NCBI GenBank assembly: GCA_946807835.1 | Contig: OX327695.1 | Coordinates: 27,572,501 to 27,636,500 of the forward strand | Direction of reading: 5' to 3' | DNA length: 64,000 nucleotides | From: Ailanthus altissimus | Taxonomy: Eukaryota > Streptophyta > Magnoliopsida > Sapindales > Simaroubaceae | Shown here: positions 1 to 12,165 of the stretch, piece after piece | Layout of the letters: every line of letters starts with the position of its first letter | How positions within the stretch are numbered: position 1 is the first letter of the stretch | Translations under genes and position numbers: made by a program | Notes under the pieces: model-generated | The model's input: only the letters and a program-made list of their open reading frames with translations | The model's database searches: none | What the model was told of the DNA's origin: nothing

Positions 1-2221
1 CTTCTATTTCTTATTATATATCTTTTGGGTTATATTAAAAAATATACTAAATCACTCTTTTTTCAAAAATATTTGTTAAAGTTTGATATTGACTTAAACT
101 TGCTATACGTTTGTTGATGTGGGAATGATATCATGAGTATGAGATATTGTGATTTTTTTACATTGGATATATGTATATTATTTGGATTATCCATCCATGT
201 AGGATGCACTTAAGCATCCATATCCAAACATTCGTCAAGATGATTGGGATTGGCTTTGTCATAATATTTTTGATTCTACAAGTTTTAAGATATATTGAAA
301 TTAATGTTATAAACTTCAATTTTTCTTTTCAAGTTTATTTAATATACTTCTATTTTATTTTATCTTTATTTTTTTTATAATAAATTATCTTAATTTTCTT
401 TTAACTATAGATTTAATCTACCAAAAATAAAGTAAATCGTGCTAAGCTCCCATATAATCATTGTAGAGGATCAAGACCTTTTGTTAATTATCTTGAGGAT
501 GAGATAATAGATGGTGAAATAGAGTTTTTTTCACGTCACCCACTATAGCAAGACAAAGGGTTAGGTGAATGAGGAGGCAAAGTCAAAGCATGTAAGTATA
601 CTTCATTTATTGTGAGAGGCTTTTGATTTTCTTTCTTTAATTTATGTCAGCTTTGAAAAATAATTAAAGTTTATTTCTTGAACTTTCTTTCCTTTTTCTT
701 TAGGAGCAAAAATTTCATGAAGACCAAAAAATAAACTAATAACAACACCAATAAAGTTTATTTATTGTTTTTGATTTCTTTTTATTCATTTACTAACAAA
801 GTTTCATCTTAAACCAAATGATAGAATTACAGAACCAATAAATTGATTTATAATTATTTTTTTCTTTTTTATGTATTAACAAAGCTTTATTTATAGGATT
901 AAATGATTGAGCTTCAACAACAACAAAATGTTTCAAAGGAAAAAGAACCATTGACTCAATAAGATATATGCACTAAAATGCTTGAAAAGAAATCAAGCTA
1001 TTTTTGGGGGTTTGGTAGAGGACCCCACCCTCCTTCAAGGCATGTTAAAGATAATTTTGAGGTTAAGAGGTTGCAAGATATCATAACTTCACAACAAAGT
1101 AGATTGGATTCTCAAGATAACTTCACAATTTATCAATTGGAATCCAAGTTGTCCCAATTTGAGGGCTTCGTAGCAAATTATGTCTTTATAAGGAATATCA
1201 TCTCGCTCTATAAATTTAGCTAACTAAAGATAAATGGTATATATCTTTAAGCATTTGAGATATATGACATATCATCACTTTTGGGACTTGGTAACAAATA
1301 TTCTGTCAAGATGTTAATTTTCATACACAAAATGTTCAAGCTAATTTCTAGATTTGATCAACGGATATTAGAACTTTGGATAGATGACATTAACCTTTTG
1401 GACTTGCTTATTACTAGATATATTCTAATGATATCATTACGGTGTATTTTGGATATTATTATAGTGTATTGTAATATATTAATGTCATGTATTTCAATGA
1501 TACTATTATGTATATTTTGGATATAAAATGTCATTTTTTTTAGTTTAGCTTATTTATGTGCAAAAATATTTTAATTTATTTCGTTTATATTGAATTTTTA
1601 TTTAGATTAATTGTCTTATAACTACATAATGTTGAATTTTCACTTAATATTTCGTAGTAAATCTTCTCCAAATACAATTTATAACTTAAAATTATGATAA
1701 TTTATCTTACTATAAAATTATTTATAGCCCTAAGTAATAATAATTTTATTAGAAATTATGAATATTTTTCCCTTGGTAACAAAAACGTTTTGTTGCCAAA
1801 ATTAAATTAGGCAGCAAACTGGTTTGTGGCCTAATATTTTTATAACTATTTTAATTTTTTTTGCAACAAATCTTTTTTCTTGCAAAAACTAAACTACAAT
1901 GATAAAAAAATTATTGTTGAGCAAAATTACTTTAAGCAACAAAACGAGATTGTAGAGCAAAATATGTTTGGGCAACAAAATATTTGTTGCCTGGTGATTT
2001 TTTCACATTTTCTTTATAATCTTTAGCGACAAAAGTATTTTCTCGCACAAGATTAACTTAGGCGACAAAGTTCTATTTTTGTAGTTGTAGAGGTAGCGCA
2101 ACGGTGGTAGGGTGACGATCTTAGCGACAAACATATTTTTCTTGTAATAGTCTATGACAACAAAATTACAACTTTAGGCTATAAAATTCATTTGTCGTCG
2201 AAGACCATTTCTGTTGTAGTG
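1..2221 (+). mobile_element. CACTA (En/Spm) DNA transposon, 3' part
   Basis: The right end at 2221 reads CTGTTGTAGTG, the inverse of the CACTA-type terminus CACTACAACAG. From about 1740 to 2190 the sequence is filled with short subterminal words on both strands (GCGACAAA, GGCAACAAA, TTTGTTGCC), as is usual inside CACTA ends. A broken transposase lies upstream at 408-1223. The left end is outside the window or lost. The 3 bases after the terminus are AAA, but a target duplication cannot be tested without the left end. Confidence 0.82.
408..1223 (+). pseudogene. Broken En/Spm-type plant transposase (Transposase_24-like)
   Basis: From 420 the frame reads a VNRAKLPYNHCRGSRPFV stretch, typical of the plant Ptta/En/Spm transposase domain. 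It is followed by in-frame stops and a possible donor (GTAAGT) at about 591. A second block at 903-1223 reads MIELQQQQ, then after a stop the MLEKKSSYFWGFGRGP segment and a Gln/Ser-rich, probably coiled-coil tail (residues around SQQSRLDSQ). This is the usual C-terminal layout of the family. At least three in-frame stops make it non-functional. It sits inside the CACTA remnant, which fits its identity. Family recognition is from memory of conserved motifs. Confidence 0.75.
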
Positions 2222-2224
2222 AAA

Positions 2225-3330
2225 GACGACAAAATTTGTGAATCATCTAACTTGAGATTAGGTGTTTGAGTTTTAGCAACAATATAAAGTATTGTAAATA
2301 TTTTTTTTCCTCTTTTAAAAATAGTTAGTCCTTTCATTATAAAAGTAAGTGATGTATAATTTTAGTAGATGTATATACTATATCTAATATGTGATGTATT
2401 ATATTATAAAAAAAACTATTATAAAAAATGTTGAGAATCTTAATGTACTAATCAGTAGGGTTATACGTCTTTTTTCTAGTAATACAAATGATGACAATAC
2501 ATTTTACATTATTTGGATTCTATAACAATTAATACTATGTTTAGAAATAAATTAAATTTGCTCGGTCATTAAGAACGTATGATCTAATGGTTTAAAGTTC
2601 CCAAGGAAATAATTTGAATAAAAATCACGTTTCGTTTACCTATTAATATTCTTTCTTAGTAAAGGGAGAGAAGAAAAAATTGCTCTCTCCTAAAATCAAA
2701 ACTATGCCACTTACCATCCCCAGAAACTTAGCCATCACCATTGTCGTCCCCATCTCTACTGGAGAGAGGGACTTTTAGCCTTCTCTCTGATAGACTAATA
2801 GTTTCTTTCTATTTTTCATGCTTTTTCTTTAATTTTTTTTAGCTTTTCTTTTCTTTTCTTTTCTTTTGTCTTCTCTAGACTCCAGCTGCCATCGCCTCCT
2901 CCACTGGGTTTTGGACGCCACTGGTCTATCTCTATCTCCATCTCCATCTCCACTAGTTTCTCACTCTTCACTGGAGTTTGGCCGTCACAATTATGCTCGT
3001 GAAGGGCTTAAATCTCCTCTACTAGCAAACTCTCTTCACAGTTACTAGTCATCGTTGTGTATAAGTAGCCTCATCACTACCTCGTGCATGTTTGCCTCAA
3101 TCTGGTGGCCAGGTAGCCCTCCGGGAACTTCATGCTTCTCCACCATTGATCAAAGCAAGCAACATCGTCTTTTCGTACAAGCATATCTTAACAGTCATTG
3201 GTTCAGCATGTCTAGCGGCCTAACAATTTTGGCAACCCCTAGTTCTTATTAGTTGCTTGGTCTTGAGCGTTAGTTTGTTATTTAGATGGATGTTGGTAGT
3301 TTGTTGTATTAGAAAAATAAAAGAATAGAC
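2225..3330. repeat. U repeat, copy 1 (~1.1 kb, class unknown)
   Basis: Starts with ACGACAAAATTTGTGAATC and contains the markers TTAGGTGTTTGAGTTTTAGC, a CTCTCTCC/AAAATCAAAACTATGCC stretch and a pyrimidine-rich tract near 2815-2870. It matches the other U copies at 6592-7319, 7320-8003 and 8004-8017 plus 11122-12165. No protein domain is recognised in any frame; the small frames around 2866-3252 open on non-ATG codons. It ends next to a minus-strand Copia remnant at the same junction as copy 4, so U and the Copia remnant were probably duplicated together. Confidence 0.6.
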
Positions 3331-4680
3331 ATAACTTTTCTTGGTTGTCAAGACATGCTATATACTACCTTTAAAATTATTTCTACCCCCTCAAGATTAA
3401 TAATTCATATACAAAGGGCTTGTATGGTAGTATAGTTTCTAGGATTCAATGACCAAATAAAATTGTAAGAGTGCACACTTTATGCAATTTCATTGGATAA
3501 TAAGTAATCACTTTGAAATGGATTAATTTGTAGAGAATTTTGTGAATCAAGGAAATGATTATTCAAAAAGCATCTTTTCAATTGAGATGTGCTTACAATA
3601 AATAGAGAGGAGATGTCTCTTTGGAAAGATATTAAGCCTCTTCGTAAAGCCACACTTTAAGGCATAGTAAGTTAGGCTCATAGCCTTTCCATAACTCATA
3701 AGGTGTAGTTCTATTTTTTTTTGTATGAAATTCTATTTTTTATATGGTAAGCAGTTAGAATTGCTTTTCCCTACAAGTTCATAGAAGCCCCATAATTTAT
3801 TAACATGTAATTCTCCATGTCTTTCAAAGTTTTGTTTTTTCTTTCAGGCACTCCATTTGATTCTAAAGAATATGGAGGTGTAACTTTATAGATAATTCTA
3901 CTATTCTCACAATATGAATTAAATAAATTAGACAAATATTCTCCTTCTTGATCACATCTTAATCTTTTGATTTTCTTACTAAAGTGATCTTTAACTTTTC
4001 GTTTGTAAATTAAAAGCTTATCAAATGACTTATCTTTATTTCTTAATAAACATATTTTGGTATATCGTGAGAAATCATCTATAAAGATTTATGTAAAATA
4101 TTTTTCCCCTTGTAGTCATGTTATCCTTTAGACCACCAAGGTCATTATGAATTAAACTGAGCAAATCAATCTCTCTAAAAGCTAGTAGTTTACAACTTTT
4201 CTTTGTGAATTTTTCTTCTATACATACATCACACTTATGAATATTATCTAAGTTCATATTAGAAAGTAAACTATATCTTTTCATTTTTCTTAGATAAAGA
4301 TAATTCAAGTGACTTAGTTTATCATGCAATGTATCAAATGACTTAACAAAATAAACTGAAAATGTACTTTCATTAATCTTTGAATCTATCACATTTAGGG
4401 TGAACAAATCATTAGAACAATATTCTTTTTCAATGAATATTTCACTTTTGGTCATTCCAACTTTGTCGCCTTTAAATAAGACTTTTACATTTGTTTTATC
4501 ATGAGATTCAATCGTATCATAATTTCACCATGTGCCGTATTTGGCCATTTCTTCAAGCTAATTACACCAATAACTATTACCATCTCTATGTCGCTCTATA
4601 TCTTGATCTATCGTGAAACATGTAACCCAATTGTATCCAACTTTTTAACATATTAAAAAGAATTTTCTCCTACTTTGAAT
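3330..4680 (-). pseudogene. Ty1/Copia integrase-region remnant
   Basis: On the minus strand, 4455-4075 reads the GAG-pre-integrase and integrase zinc-finger region: HDKLSHLNYLYLRKM followed by the CDVC cysteine pair, then LLSLIHNDLGGLKD, the first acidic site of the core. Further down the minus strand broken frames still show KNKTLKDMEN-like and LKVWGC-like integrase-core pieces. The block ends at 3330-3620 in sequence that also occurs at 12165-12470 and 14410-14665 and behaves like this element's LTR. No reverse transcriptase is visible, so most of pol is deleted. It is heavily frameshifted. Confidence 0.75.
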
Positions 4681-4980
4681 TTTACATAAATGAATAAAAT
4701 TTATTTTTTTAATTGATAGTTACTGAAATAGGAATGAACAAATTTGAATCGCACATTACAATTAGTAATTATGTATCCAGATATCTTTAAAAGTTTAGAT
4801 CAAGAAAACAATTCATAATCTTGAATAAATATAGCCTTTTGAACAAAATGTGTTCGAAAAAAGCACCCAAAATCTTCAATCTCCCAATTGTTTGGGCCTA
4901 TTCGCTATTCAACATGGTAGCTATTATTATTATATTAAAATTTTTTTATTTATGTTATTATTAAATTAAGATATATTTAT

Positions 4981-5830
4981 TAGGGTAGGCAAAATTATCG
5001 CAAACTAGTTAAAATTTACCCATATTGAAAAGAATTTGATACGGTTTGAAGTAGATTTGGCACGAATTTGATATGCAAAACTAAAACTCCCAATAAATTT
5101 GAGACAAATATAGGTTCGATAAAAAAATTGCCGATACCCGCAATGGATATTCGTAAATACTACAATTTTTTTTTAATTTTTTAAAAAAAGAAAAAGAAGT
5201 ACGTTTCATATTGCACGTCTATTGTGCTTAGCATGCGTGCCAGGAGCGGATGTTGTGCGCTTAGCATTGACTCATAGTATGTATACTAAGCACTAGACGT
5301 ACAACGTTATGCGCTTAGCATGCACACCTAGCATGCGTGTTAAGAGTTTAACTTTAAACACGCAACATTGCGCTCCTAACACGCGTGCTATGTGCGCTTA
5401 GTATACGTTCCTAGCACAAGTACTAAGCGCGCTAACGTACAACATTGGGCACTTTTAGCATTCTCTCCTACCACGTGTACTAAGTGTTGTGAGCTTAGCA
5501 TGTGCTCTTAGCATGCATGCTAAGCGCTAGGCGTGTCATTGTGAGCTTAACATGCACTCATGGTATAAGTGCTAAGCGCGTTTTTAACGTTTGATTTTAG
5601 TAGATATGCTAAATGTTATATACTTATTATTAAACTCGTTTAAAATTTGTGGATAACTCGTTATGAGTTTAGTAATGAGTTTATATCCGCTAGAACAAGA
5701 TTGGTATTAAAACTCCCAACTTCCAACGATTTAGAAATAATTTATTATTTTATTATTAAAACGGATGCAGATAGAAATTTAAAGATATTTGTCTCAAACC
5801 CAATCCGTTAACATCTTTAATTTTTATTGT
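4981..5830. repeat. AT-rich repeat with a GC-rich palindromic-word block, copy 1
   Basis: The flanks are AT-rich and resemble a second copy at about 50276-51270. At 5212-5590 the base composition changes abruptly to a block built from degenerate iterations of GCGCTTAGCATGC and GCATGCGTGCTAAGCGC, many of them self-complementary. The left end, TAGGGTAGGCAAAATTAT, resembles the ends of hAT-like MITEs, but a matching right terminus was not fixed. No coding potential is seen. Confidence 0.5.
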
Positions 5831-6180
5831 ATTAATTTTTCTTCTTGTTATTATTAATGTATTTTTTTATGTATTATAATTTTTATGTGAATAATAAATT
5901 TAATGTTCATATAAAAGTCATCTTTTATAATTATATTGAAGGAGTAAAATATAATTTCTTTTAATTTATCTATTTTTTCTTTATTCTGTCATTTTCAGTG
6001 CCACCATCGACCACTGCGTTGTCGTTGTCGCCAATCAATAAGTCGACATCACTTTTAGATTCCTCAGTGACTGGCCATGATTTTCCAACTTTGTTGCCTC
6101 TATCTCATCATTGGAATGGCAAAATTGAGGCAAAGACCACCGGAAGGACCGGCATTTCATTTGTTGGCCATGAGTTGCAC

Positions 6181-6206
6181 AATAATAATAATAATAATAA
6201 TTTTTA
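6181..6206. repeat. (AAT)n microsatellite
   Basis: Seven or more uninterrupted AAT triplets. They form the Asn run at the end of an open frame (5998-6207) that has no recognisable domain, a non-ATG start and no support as a gene. Confidence 0.85.
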
Positions 6207-6302
6207 ATTAGCATTTATACTTTGTAAGTGTACGTTGATTTAAATAAATGTTGACATTTTAGCTACATGTTGATTTTTCCTGGAGTAATCGAATTTTAAT
6301 TG

Positions 6303-6500
6303 CCAGGTGAATTTGGTGGCGTCTCTATGACGTGCTATTGCATCAACAAAGATTTTGTTGAAATACATGGTATTGTTTTCTTGAAAAGATTATCGATCTT
6401 GCTACACATTACACACTGGCCTATCAAAGGTATTAATTATTAGACTGAGAGGAATTTGGTCAGAGCCCATTAGAGCGGCACAATCCAAAATTTTCAAATA
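6303..6500. repeat. ~200-bp segment shared with an intron of the DUF1640 gene
   Basis: This stretch, from CCAGGTGAATTTGGTGGCG to the CACAATCCAAAATTTT marker, closely resembles 52942-53134 inside intron 3 of the DUF1640 gene. Shared markers include GACGTGCTATTGCATCA, ATACATGGTATTGTTTT and TTAGACTGAGA. It is either a dispersed repeat or a captured intron fragment. No terminal repeats or target duplication are seen. Confidence 0.7.
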
Positions 6501-6591
6501 GCCTAACGTTGAATCTGCAATGCGACGAAGAGACTTCACTCCGAACTTTTCGAAGTAATACACAATCAAACAGCGTTTCTAAAACTATTAC

Positions 6592-7319
6592 AACAAGGCG
6601 ATAAAATTTGTGTATCATTTAATTTGAAATTAGGTGTTCGAGTTTTAGTAAAATTTTAAAATATTGTAAATATATATATATTTTTTAAAATTTTAATCCT
6701 CCTATTATAAAAATATAAATTTAAAAATAAATGTATAATTTTAATAAATCTATATAAAATATAATAAATATATGATTTATTATAAAAACTATTATAAAAG
6801 ATGTTGAGAATCTTAATGTACTAATTAATAGGGTTGTACGTCTATTTTTATTCTAATAATACAAATGACGACAATACATTTTGTATTATTTGAATTCTAT
6901 AATAATTAATATTGTGTTTAAAAATAAATTAAATTTGCTTGATCATTAAGGACATATGATCCAATGGTTTAAAGTACCTAGGAAAATAATTTGAATAAAA
7001 AACGAAGAACCATCACAATTTTGTTTACCTATTAACGCTCTTTCTTAGTCAGGGGAGAGATGAAAAAGATCGTTCTCTCCCAAAATAAAAACTATGCTAC
7101 TTACCATCCCTTAAAAACTTAGCCGTCACTATTGTCACTCCATATCCACCAAGTAAGGAACTTTTAGCCTTTTCTCTAATGGACTAATAGTTTCTTTTTG
7201 TTTTTTCTCTAATTTTTTAAACTATTTTTTTCTTTTTTTTTTTGTCATTTTTGGACTCTAGCCGCTACTGCCTCCTCCACTGGATTTTTGCGCCATTATT
7301 CTATCTCCATCTCTATTAG
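6592..7319. repeat. U repeat, copy 2 (first tandem unit)
   Basis: Starts with the same GATAAAATTTGTGTATC leader as copy 1 and ends abruptly at a CTATTAG junction followed by the next unit (CTTGAAGTTAAGTGTTCG). About 0.7 kb; lacks the last third of U. With 7320-8003 and 8004 onward it forms a tandem series. Confidence 0.65.
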
Positions 7320-8003
7320 CTTGAAGTTAAGTGTTCGAATTTTAGCAACAATTTAAAATATTATAAATATTTTTTTTCTCTTCTAAAAATATTTAATCCT
7401 CCCATTATGAAAATGTAAATTCGAAAATACTTAAGTGATGAATAATTTTAATAAATGTATATAATTTATAATAAATATATGATATATTATAAAATTTATT
7501 ATAAAAGATGCTGAGAATCTTAATGTACTAATCAACAAGGTTGTACGTCTTTTTGTTCTAATAATACAAATGACGACAATACATTTTGCATTATTTGAAT
7601 TCTATAACAATTAATACTGTGTTTAGAAAAAAATTAAATTTGCTTGATCATTAAGGACGTATGATCTAATGGTTTAAAGTATAAAAATCGAAGAACCATC
7701 ATGTTTTTATTTACCTATTAACGCTCTTTCTTAGTTAGGGGAGAGATGAAAAAGATCGCTCTCTCCCCAATCAAAACTATGCCGCTTACCATCCCTCAAA
7801 AACTTAGCCGTCACCATTGTCACTCTATATCCACCAAGCAAGGGACTTTGTGCCTTTTCTTCGATGGATTAATAGTTTCTTTTTGTTTTTCCTGTTTTTT
7901 CTCTAATTTTTTTTATCTTTTTTTTTTGTCATCTTTGGACTTCAGCCGCCATTGCCTCCTCCACTGGATTTCGGCTGCCATTATTCTATCTCTATCTCTT
8001 TTA
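7320..8003. repeat. U repeat, copy 3 (second tandem unit)
   Basis: A 684-bp unit from CTTGAAGTTAAGTGTTCG to TCTCTTTTAG, joined directly to the next unit start CTTGAGGTTAGGT. The junction matches that of copy 2, which supports tandem duplication rather than independent insertion. Confidence 0.65.
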
Positions 8004-8017
8004 GCTTGAGGTTAGGT

Positions 8018-8866
8018 TATTGAAAAATTGGTGATTCAACAATCTTAGTTGGATAAGAATTGAGATAAATACCAAAGTGGAAGAGTCACAAGAAGTCTAG
8101 AATGTGTGGGACACATATAGAGAAGTCTATCACGTGCGGGAACACAAAGAAAAAAGTGAAACGGAACTCGAAGATGCGAAGGAAGCGAAGAAAACATGCG
8201 AAGAGACCACCAGGGCTGAGCGCAGCGATGTCCAGCATAGAAGCCAATGCCACGGTGGTGGACGTCACGTGGCCAGTGACACTGCTCCCAGGGATGAGCG
8301 CCGCAGTGCCAGATGCGATAGAGAGTCCATTTTTTTATCAGATTTTTGAGTTTTAAAAAGTTTTGAACTTCTAAAACAAGTGGACTCTTACTCCAATAAG
8401 GAACAAGGTTAGTAGACACGAAATACACCATATATAAACACTTGTAAACCCTTTATTTTTTATCAAGCATTAAGAGAGGCTCTAAGAGAGGGGAAGAATT
8501 GGGTAGACACTAAGTGCTTGTGTGCGCTAGGGTGAAATCGTCGTATGGGTGATCATTGCTTATGGTAGAGTAAGAGTTCACTAAACATTAGGTCTTTTTA
8601 AGGATTTTTCAATTGGGCTTTCCTTGTAAAATCTCTAGAGAGTTAATAAGAGAGGTTAGGATCGTTGGATCCACCATGGACGTAGGTAATTGGCCGAACC
8701 AGGTAAGATTGTGTTGTGCTTTTTTATATTCTACTTTAGATTCTTGCTATTTTGCTTGATTAAAAGGTTATTCTGCTGCACAATGAGATTAAGGTTCTAG
8801 GTTGAACTTAAGGTTCTTCGCTTTAACATAACCTCAAGAGGGAGAATGGCGTTTTCTCCCTCAACA
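8018..8866 (+). repeat. 5' LTR of the gag-only element
   Basis: 849 bp. Contains a GC-rich word block at about 8213-8317, a TATA box (TATATAAA) at 8431, and GGATCC-containing sequence near 8670 shared with the 3' LTR. It is 60 bp longer than the 3' LTR; at least part of the difference lies in the GC-rich block. Confidence 0.85.
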
Positions 8867-8918
8867 AACTGGTATTAAAGTTAAAGGTTCGATAATACAC
8901 ACTTTGGGTATTTAAACT

Positions 8919-10263
8919 ATGACTGCAATCATGCAAGAAATAGAGAAGTTCAATGGAATGAATGACTTCAATCTTTAGAGGAAGAATGTTAGGGCTCTAC
9001 TAATGAAGGAATGGCTAGACTCAGCTTTGGAGGAAGCCAGCTCCTCAACTAGCGATGGGACAGCAACCTCAAAGTTTGGGCAGAAAGATTGGGACGCGAT
9101 TCAGAAAAATGCCCATAACACTTTATTCCTAGCGTTGAGTGACGAAGTATTAAAGAAAATTGGTAATGAGAAAACCGCTTTGGGGCTATGGAAGAGACTC
9201 GAGGCATTGTACATGATAAAGTCTCTTACAAATAGACTTCTTATAAATAAAAAAACTACATCAGCTAATAATGCATGATGGAACTTTATTGAGAGCTCAT
9301 ATTGACGAGTTCAACAAGATCATCATAAATCTTGAGCAACTAGGCATCAAGACTGAAGATGAAGACAAGGCCATTATCCTATTAAGTTTATTGCCGAAGA
9401 GTTATAAGAGTTTTGTGGATACATTATTGTATGGTGAGGAGTCTTTAACGATGAATGATGTCAAGGCATCATTGAACTCAAAAGAATTGACAAAGAGATC
9501 TGAGTCTGAGAGTGGAGCAGCATTGCTTACACAATGAAGGAAGAACAACCAATCAATGAGGAGATCCAAGAAGTCTTTCCTTTGTAATAAGGAATGGCAC
9601 TTTGTGAAGGATTATCCGAAATCAAAAGGCTAAGGAGGGTGGGCTGCAATCGGTACTGAGAAAGATATTAAAGTTGTAGACACATTGGTAGTCTCAAGGG
9701 GAAAGTACGCTAGCAAATGTATACTAGATTCAGGGTGTAGCGTCCATATGTGTCTCATCAAATCGATGTTTACAAACTACAAAGTCAATAGAGGTAAAGC
9801 TCTAATGGGGAATGACATGACTTGTAAGATCATGGGAGTTGGTGATATAAGGCTGAGGATGCAAGGTGGAGAAACTATAGACTTATATGGTGTAAGGCCT
9901 GTTCTTAAATTGAGGAGGAACTTGATATCCCTAGGCAAGCTCCAAGAGGAAGGGTATTCGGTTAGAGCGAAAAACGGATAACTAAGGGTAAAGAAATAAC
10001 CTATAAGGTTTGAGGGTAAGAAGCACAATGTGAGGCTCTATGTGCTTACTAGGATAGCCATGAGTGGCTCAACGCGGGGTGTTGGATTAATGCAGACCAC
10101 TAGGCGAGATCCAAACCATACTCACCGAGGTGTTGATGGTCGAAAAGGAGTGCAACGCATCCATAACCTGTGCAAGGTACACGAATGCCTTTGGAGACCA
10201 AAGTCACTAGCCCGGGGAAAGTTAAGCCTTGTTAGAGACTTAATTGGACTCAACTTTAGGTGA
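8919..10263 (+). pseudogene. Decayed gag-protease frame of the gag-only element
   Basis: The frame starts at ATG 8919 with MTAIMQEIEKFNGMNDFNL and meets a TAG where relatives have Trp (FNLWK). It goes on as a UBN2-type gag (9003-9278, then frame-shifted 9271-9537) with LAL/LSDEVLKKIG and DEFNKIIINLEQLGI motifs. A degenerate zinc knuckle lies near 9580. The aspartic protease motif ILDSGCSVHMC is at about 9721. NLISLGKLQEEGYS of the pre-integrase region follows. After 10030 the frame passes straight into a WRPKSL tail resembling the extreme C-terminus of Copia pol; integrase, reverse transcriptase and RNase H are absent. Confidence 0.8.
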
Positions 10264-10332
10264 TAAAGTATTGGTATGGTTTAGATCTCCTGAAACCTTC
10301 TTATTTGTAAGATTTTGAATTAATAAAGGGTT

Positions 10333-11121
10333 TGTTGAAAAATTAGTGATTTAACAATCTTAGTTAGACAAGAATTGAGATGAATACTAAAGTGAAATAT
10401 TCACAAGAAGTCTAGAACGTGTGGGACACGTATGGAGAAGTCTAGGACATGTGGGACATGAAGAGAGAAGCAAAACAAGACTTGAAGACACGAATGAAGC
10501 GTAGAAAACACGCAGGAAGACCACCTGGGCTGGGCGCCGCGGCGCTCAGAGATGAGCACCGGGTGCCAGACACTGCAGAAAGTCCGTTTTTTATTCGAAT
10601 TTTAAGTTTGTGAAGTTTTGGACTTCTAAAACGAGTGGACTCTTACTCCAATAAGGAATAGAGTTAGTAGGCAAGAAATACACCTTATATAAACACTTGT
10701 AAACCCTTTATTTCAGATCAAGTATTAAGAGAGACTCTAAGAGATGAAAAGAACTAGGTAGACACTAAATGTTTGTGTGCGCTAGGGTGAAACTGTCATT
10801 TGGGTGATTATTTCTCGTAGTAGACTAAGGGTTCACTAAACATTAGGTCCTTTTGAGGGTTCTTCAATTGATTTTTCCTTGTAAAATCTCTAGGGAGTTA
10901 ATAAGAGAGGCTAGGATCGTTGGATCCGTCGTGGACGTAGGCAATTGGCCGAACCACGTAAGATTGTATTGTGCTCTTTTATATTCTGCTTTAAATTCTT
11001 GCTATTTTGCTTGATTAAGAAGTTATTTCGCTGCACAATGAGGTTAGAGTTTTAGATTGAACTTAAGATTCTTCGCTTCAACATAACCTCAAGAAGGAGA
11101 AAGGCGTTCTCTCTCTCAACA
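10333..11121 (+). repeat. 3' LTR of the gag-only element
   Basis: 789 bp, TGTTGAAAAA to CTCAACA. The GC-rich word block (10522-10577) is shorter than in the 5' LTR. TATA box at about 10684. Confidence 0.85.
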
Positions 11122-12165
11122 CAGGTGTTCGAGTTTTAGCAACAATTTAAAATATTATAAATATTTCTTTTCCTCTCCTAAAGATATTTAATCCTTCCAT
11201 TATGAAAATGTAAATTCGCAATACTGAAGTGATGTATAATTTTAATAAATGTATATAATATATAATAAATATATGATATATATAATAAATATATGATATA
11301 TTATAAAAACTATTATAAAATATACTGAGAATCTTAATGTACTAATCAACAAGGTTGTACGTCTTTTTGTTCTAGTAATACAAATAACGACAATACATTT
11401 TGCATTATTTGAATTCTATAACAATTAATACTGTGTTTAGAAAAAAATTAAATTTGCTTGATCATTAAGGACATATGATCTAATGGTTTAAAGTATAAAA
11501 ATCAAAGAACCATCACGTTTTTGTTTACTTATTAACGCTCGTTCTTAGTCATGGGAGAGATGAAAAAGATCGTTCTCTCCCAAAATCAAAACTATATCGC
11601 TTACCATCCTTTAAAGACTTAGCCATCACTATTGTCACTCCATATCTATCAGGCAATTGACTTTCAGCCTTTTCTCTAATAGATTAATAGTTTTTTTTTC
11701 TATTTTTCCTTTAATTTTTTTCCCTTTTTTTCTTTTTTTCTTTTTTTCTTTGTCGTCTTTGGACTCTAGCCTCCACTGCCTCCTCCATTGGATTTCGGCT
11801 GCCATTATTCTATCTCTATTAGTTTCTCACTCTTCACTAGAGTTCGGCTGCCACCGTCATGCTCGTGAAGGGTCTGAATCTCCTCTGTTGGCAAACTCTC
11901 CTCATAGCCACCGGTCACCGTTGTGTATAAGTAGCCTTATCACTGCTCCATGCATGTTTGCCTCAATGTGGTTATATCCCTTCGGGAACTTTATGCTTCT
12001 CCACCACTAATTGAAGCAAGCAACATTATTTTTCGTACAAGCATTTCTTAACAGTCAGTGGTTCAACATGTTCGGTGGCCCAACATTTTTGACAACCCCT
12101 ATTTCTTGTTAGTTGATTTGTCTTGAGTGTTAGTTTGCTCTTTAGGTGGATGTTGGTAGTTGGTT
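11122..12165. repeat. U repeat, copy 4 (split by the gag-only element)
   Basis: Continues the unit begun at 8004-8017. It matches copy 1 over its full length, including the downstream region ending near TTGTATTAGAAAAATAGAAG, and runs into a Copia remnant at the same junction. Short open frames here (11657-12010) start at non-ATG codons and show no domain. Confidence 0.65.

Larger units (their letters stand above)
8018..11121 (+). mobile_element. Non-autonomous Copia-type LTR element with gag and protease only
   Basis: The 5' LTR is 8018-8866 and the 3' LTR 10333-11121. Both end in TCAACA; the first starts TATTGAAAAATTGG, a TG-to-TA change from the TGTTGAAAAATTAG of the second. The flanks carry a 5-bp target duplication with one change (TAGGT 8013-8017, CAGGT 11122-11126), and the reconstructed site is the start of a U repeat. 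The primer site TGGTATTAAAG just after the 5' LTR is a decayed initiator Met-tRNA match. The 1466-bp interior carries only gag, protease and a short tail. The element resembles the class described as TR-GAG elements. Confidence 0.85.

Noticed and set aside
5212..5590. Possible CRISPR-like or satellite array
   Set aside because: The words are degenerate, spacing is irregular and there are no uniform spacers; this is plant repeat DNA, not a CRISPR or true satellite array.
5998..6207. 69-codon Ser/Thr-rich frame ending in an Asn run
   Set aside because: Non-ATG start, microsatellite at the end and no homology recognised.
8045..8431. Several overlapping frames on both strands (60-128 codons)
   Set aside because: They fall in the LTR and owe their length to the GC-rich block, which lowers stop-codon frequency; not genes.
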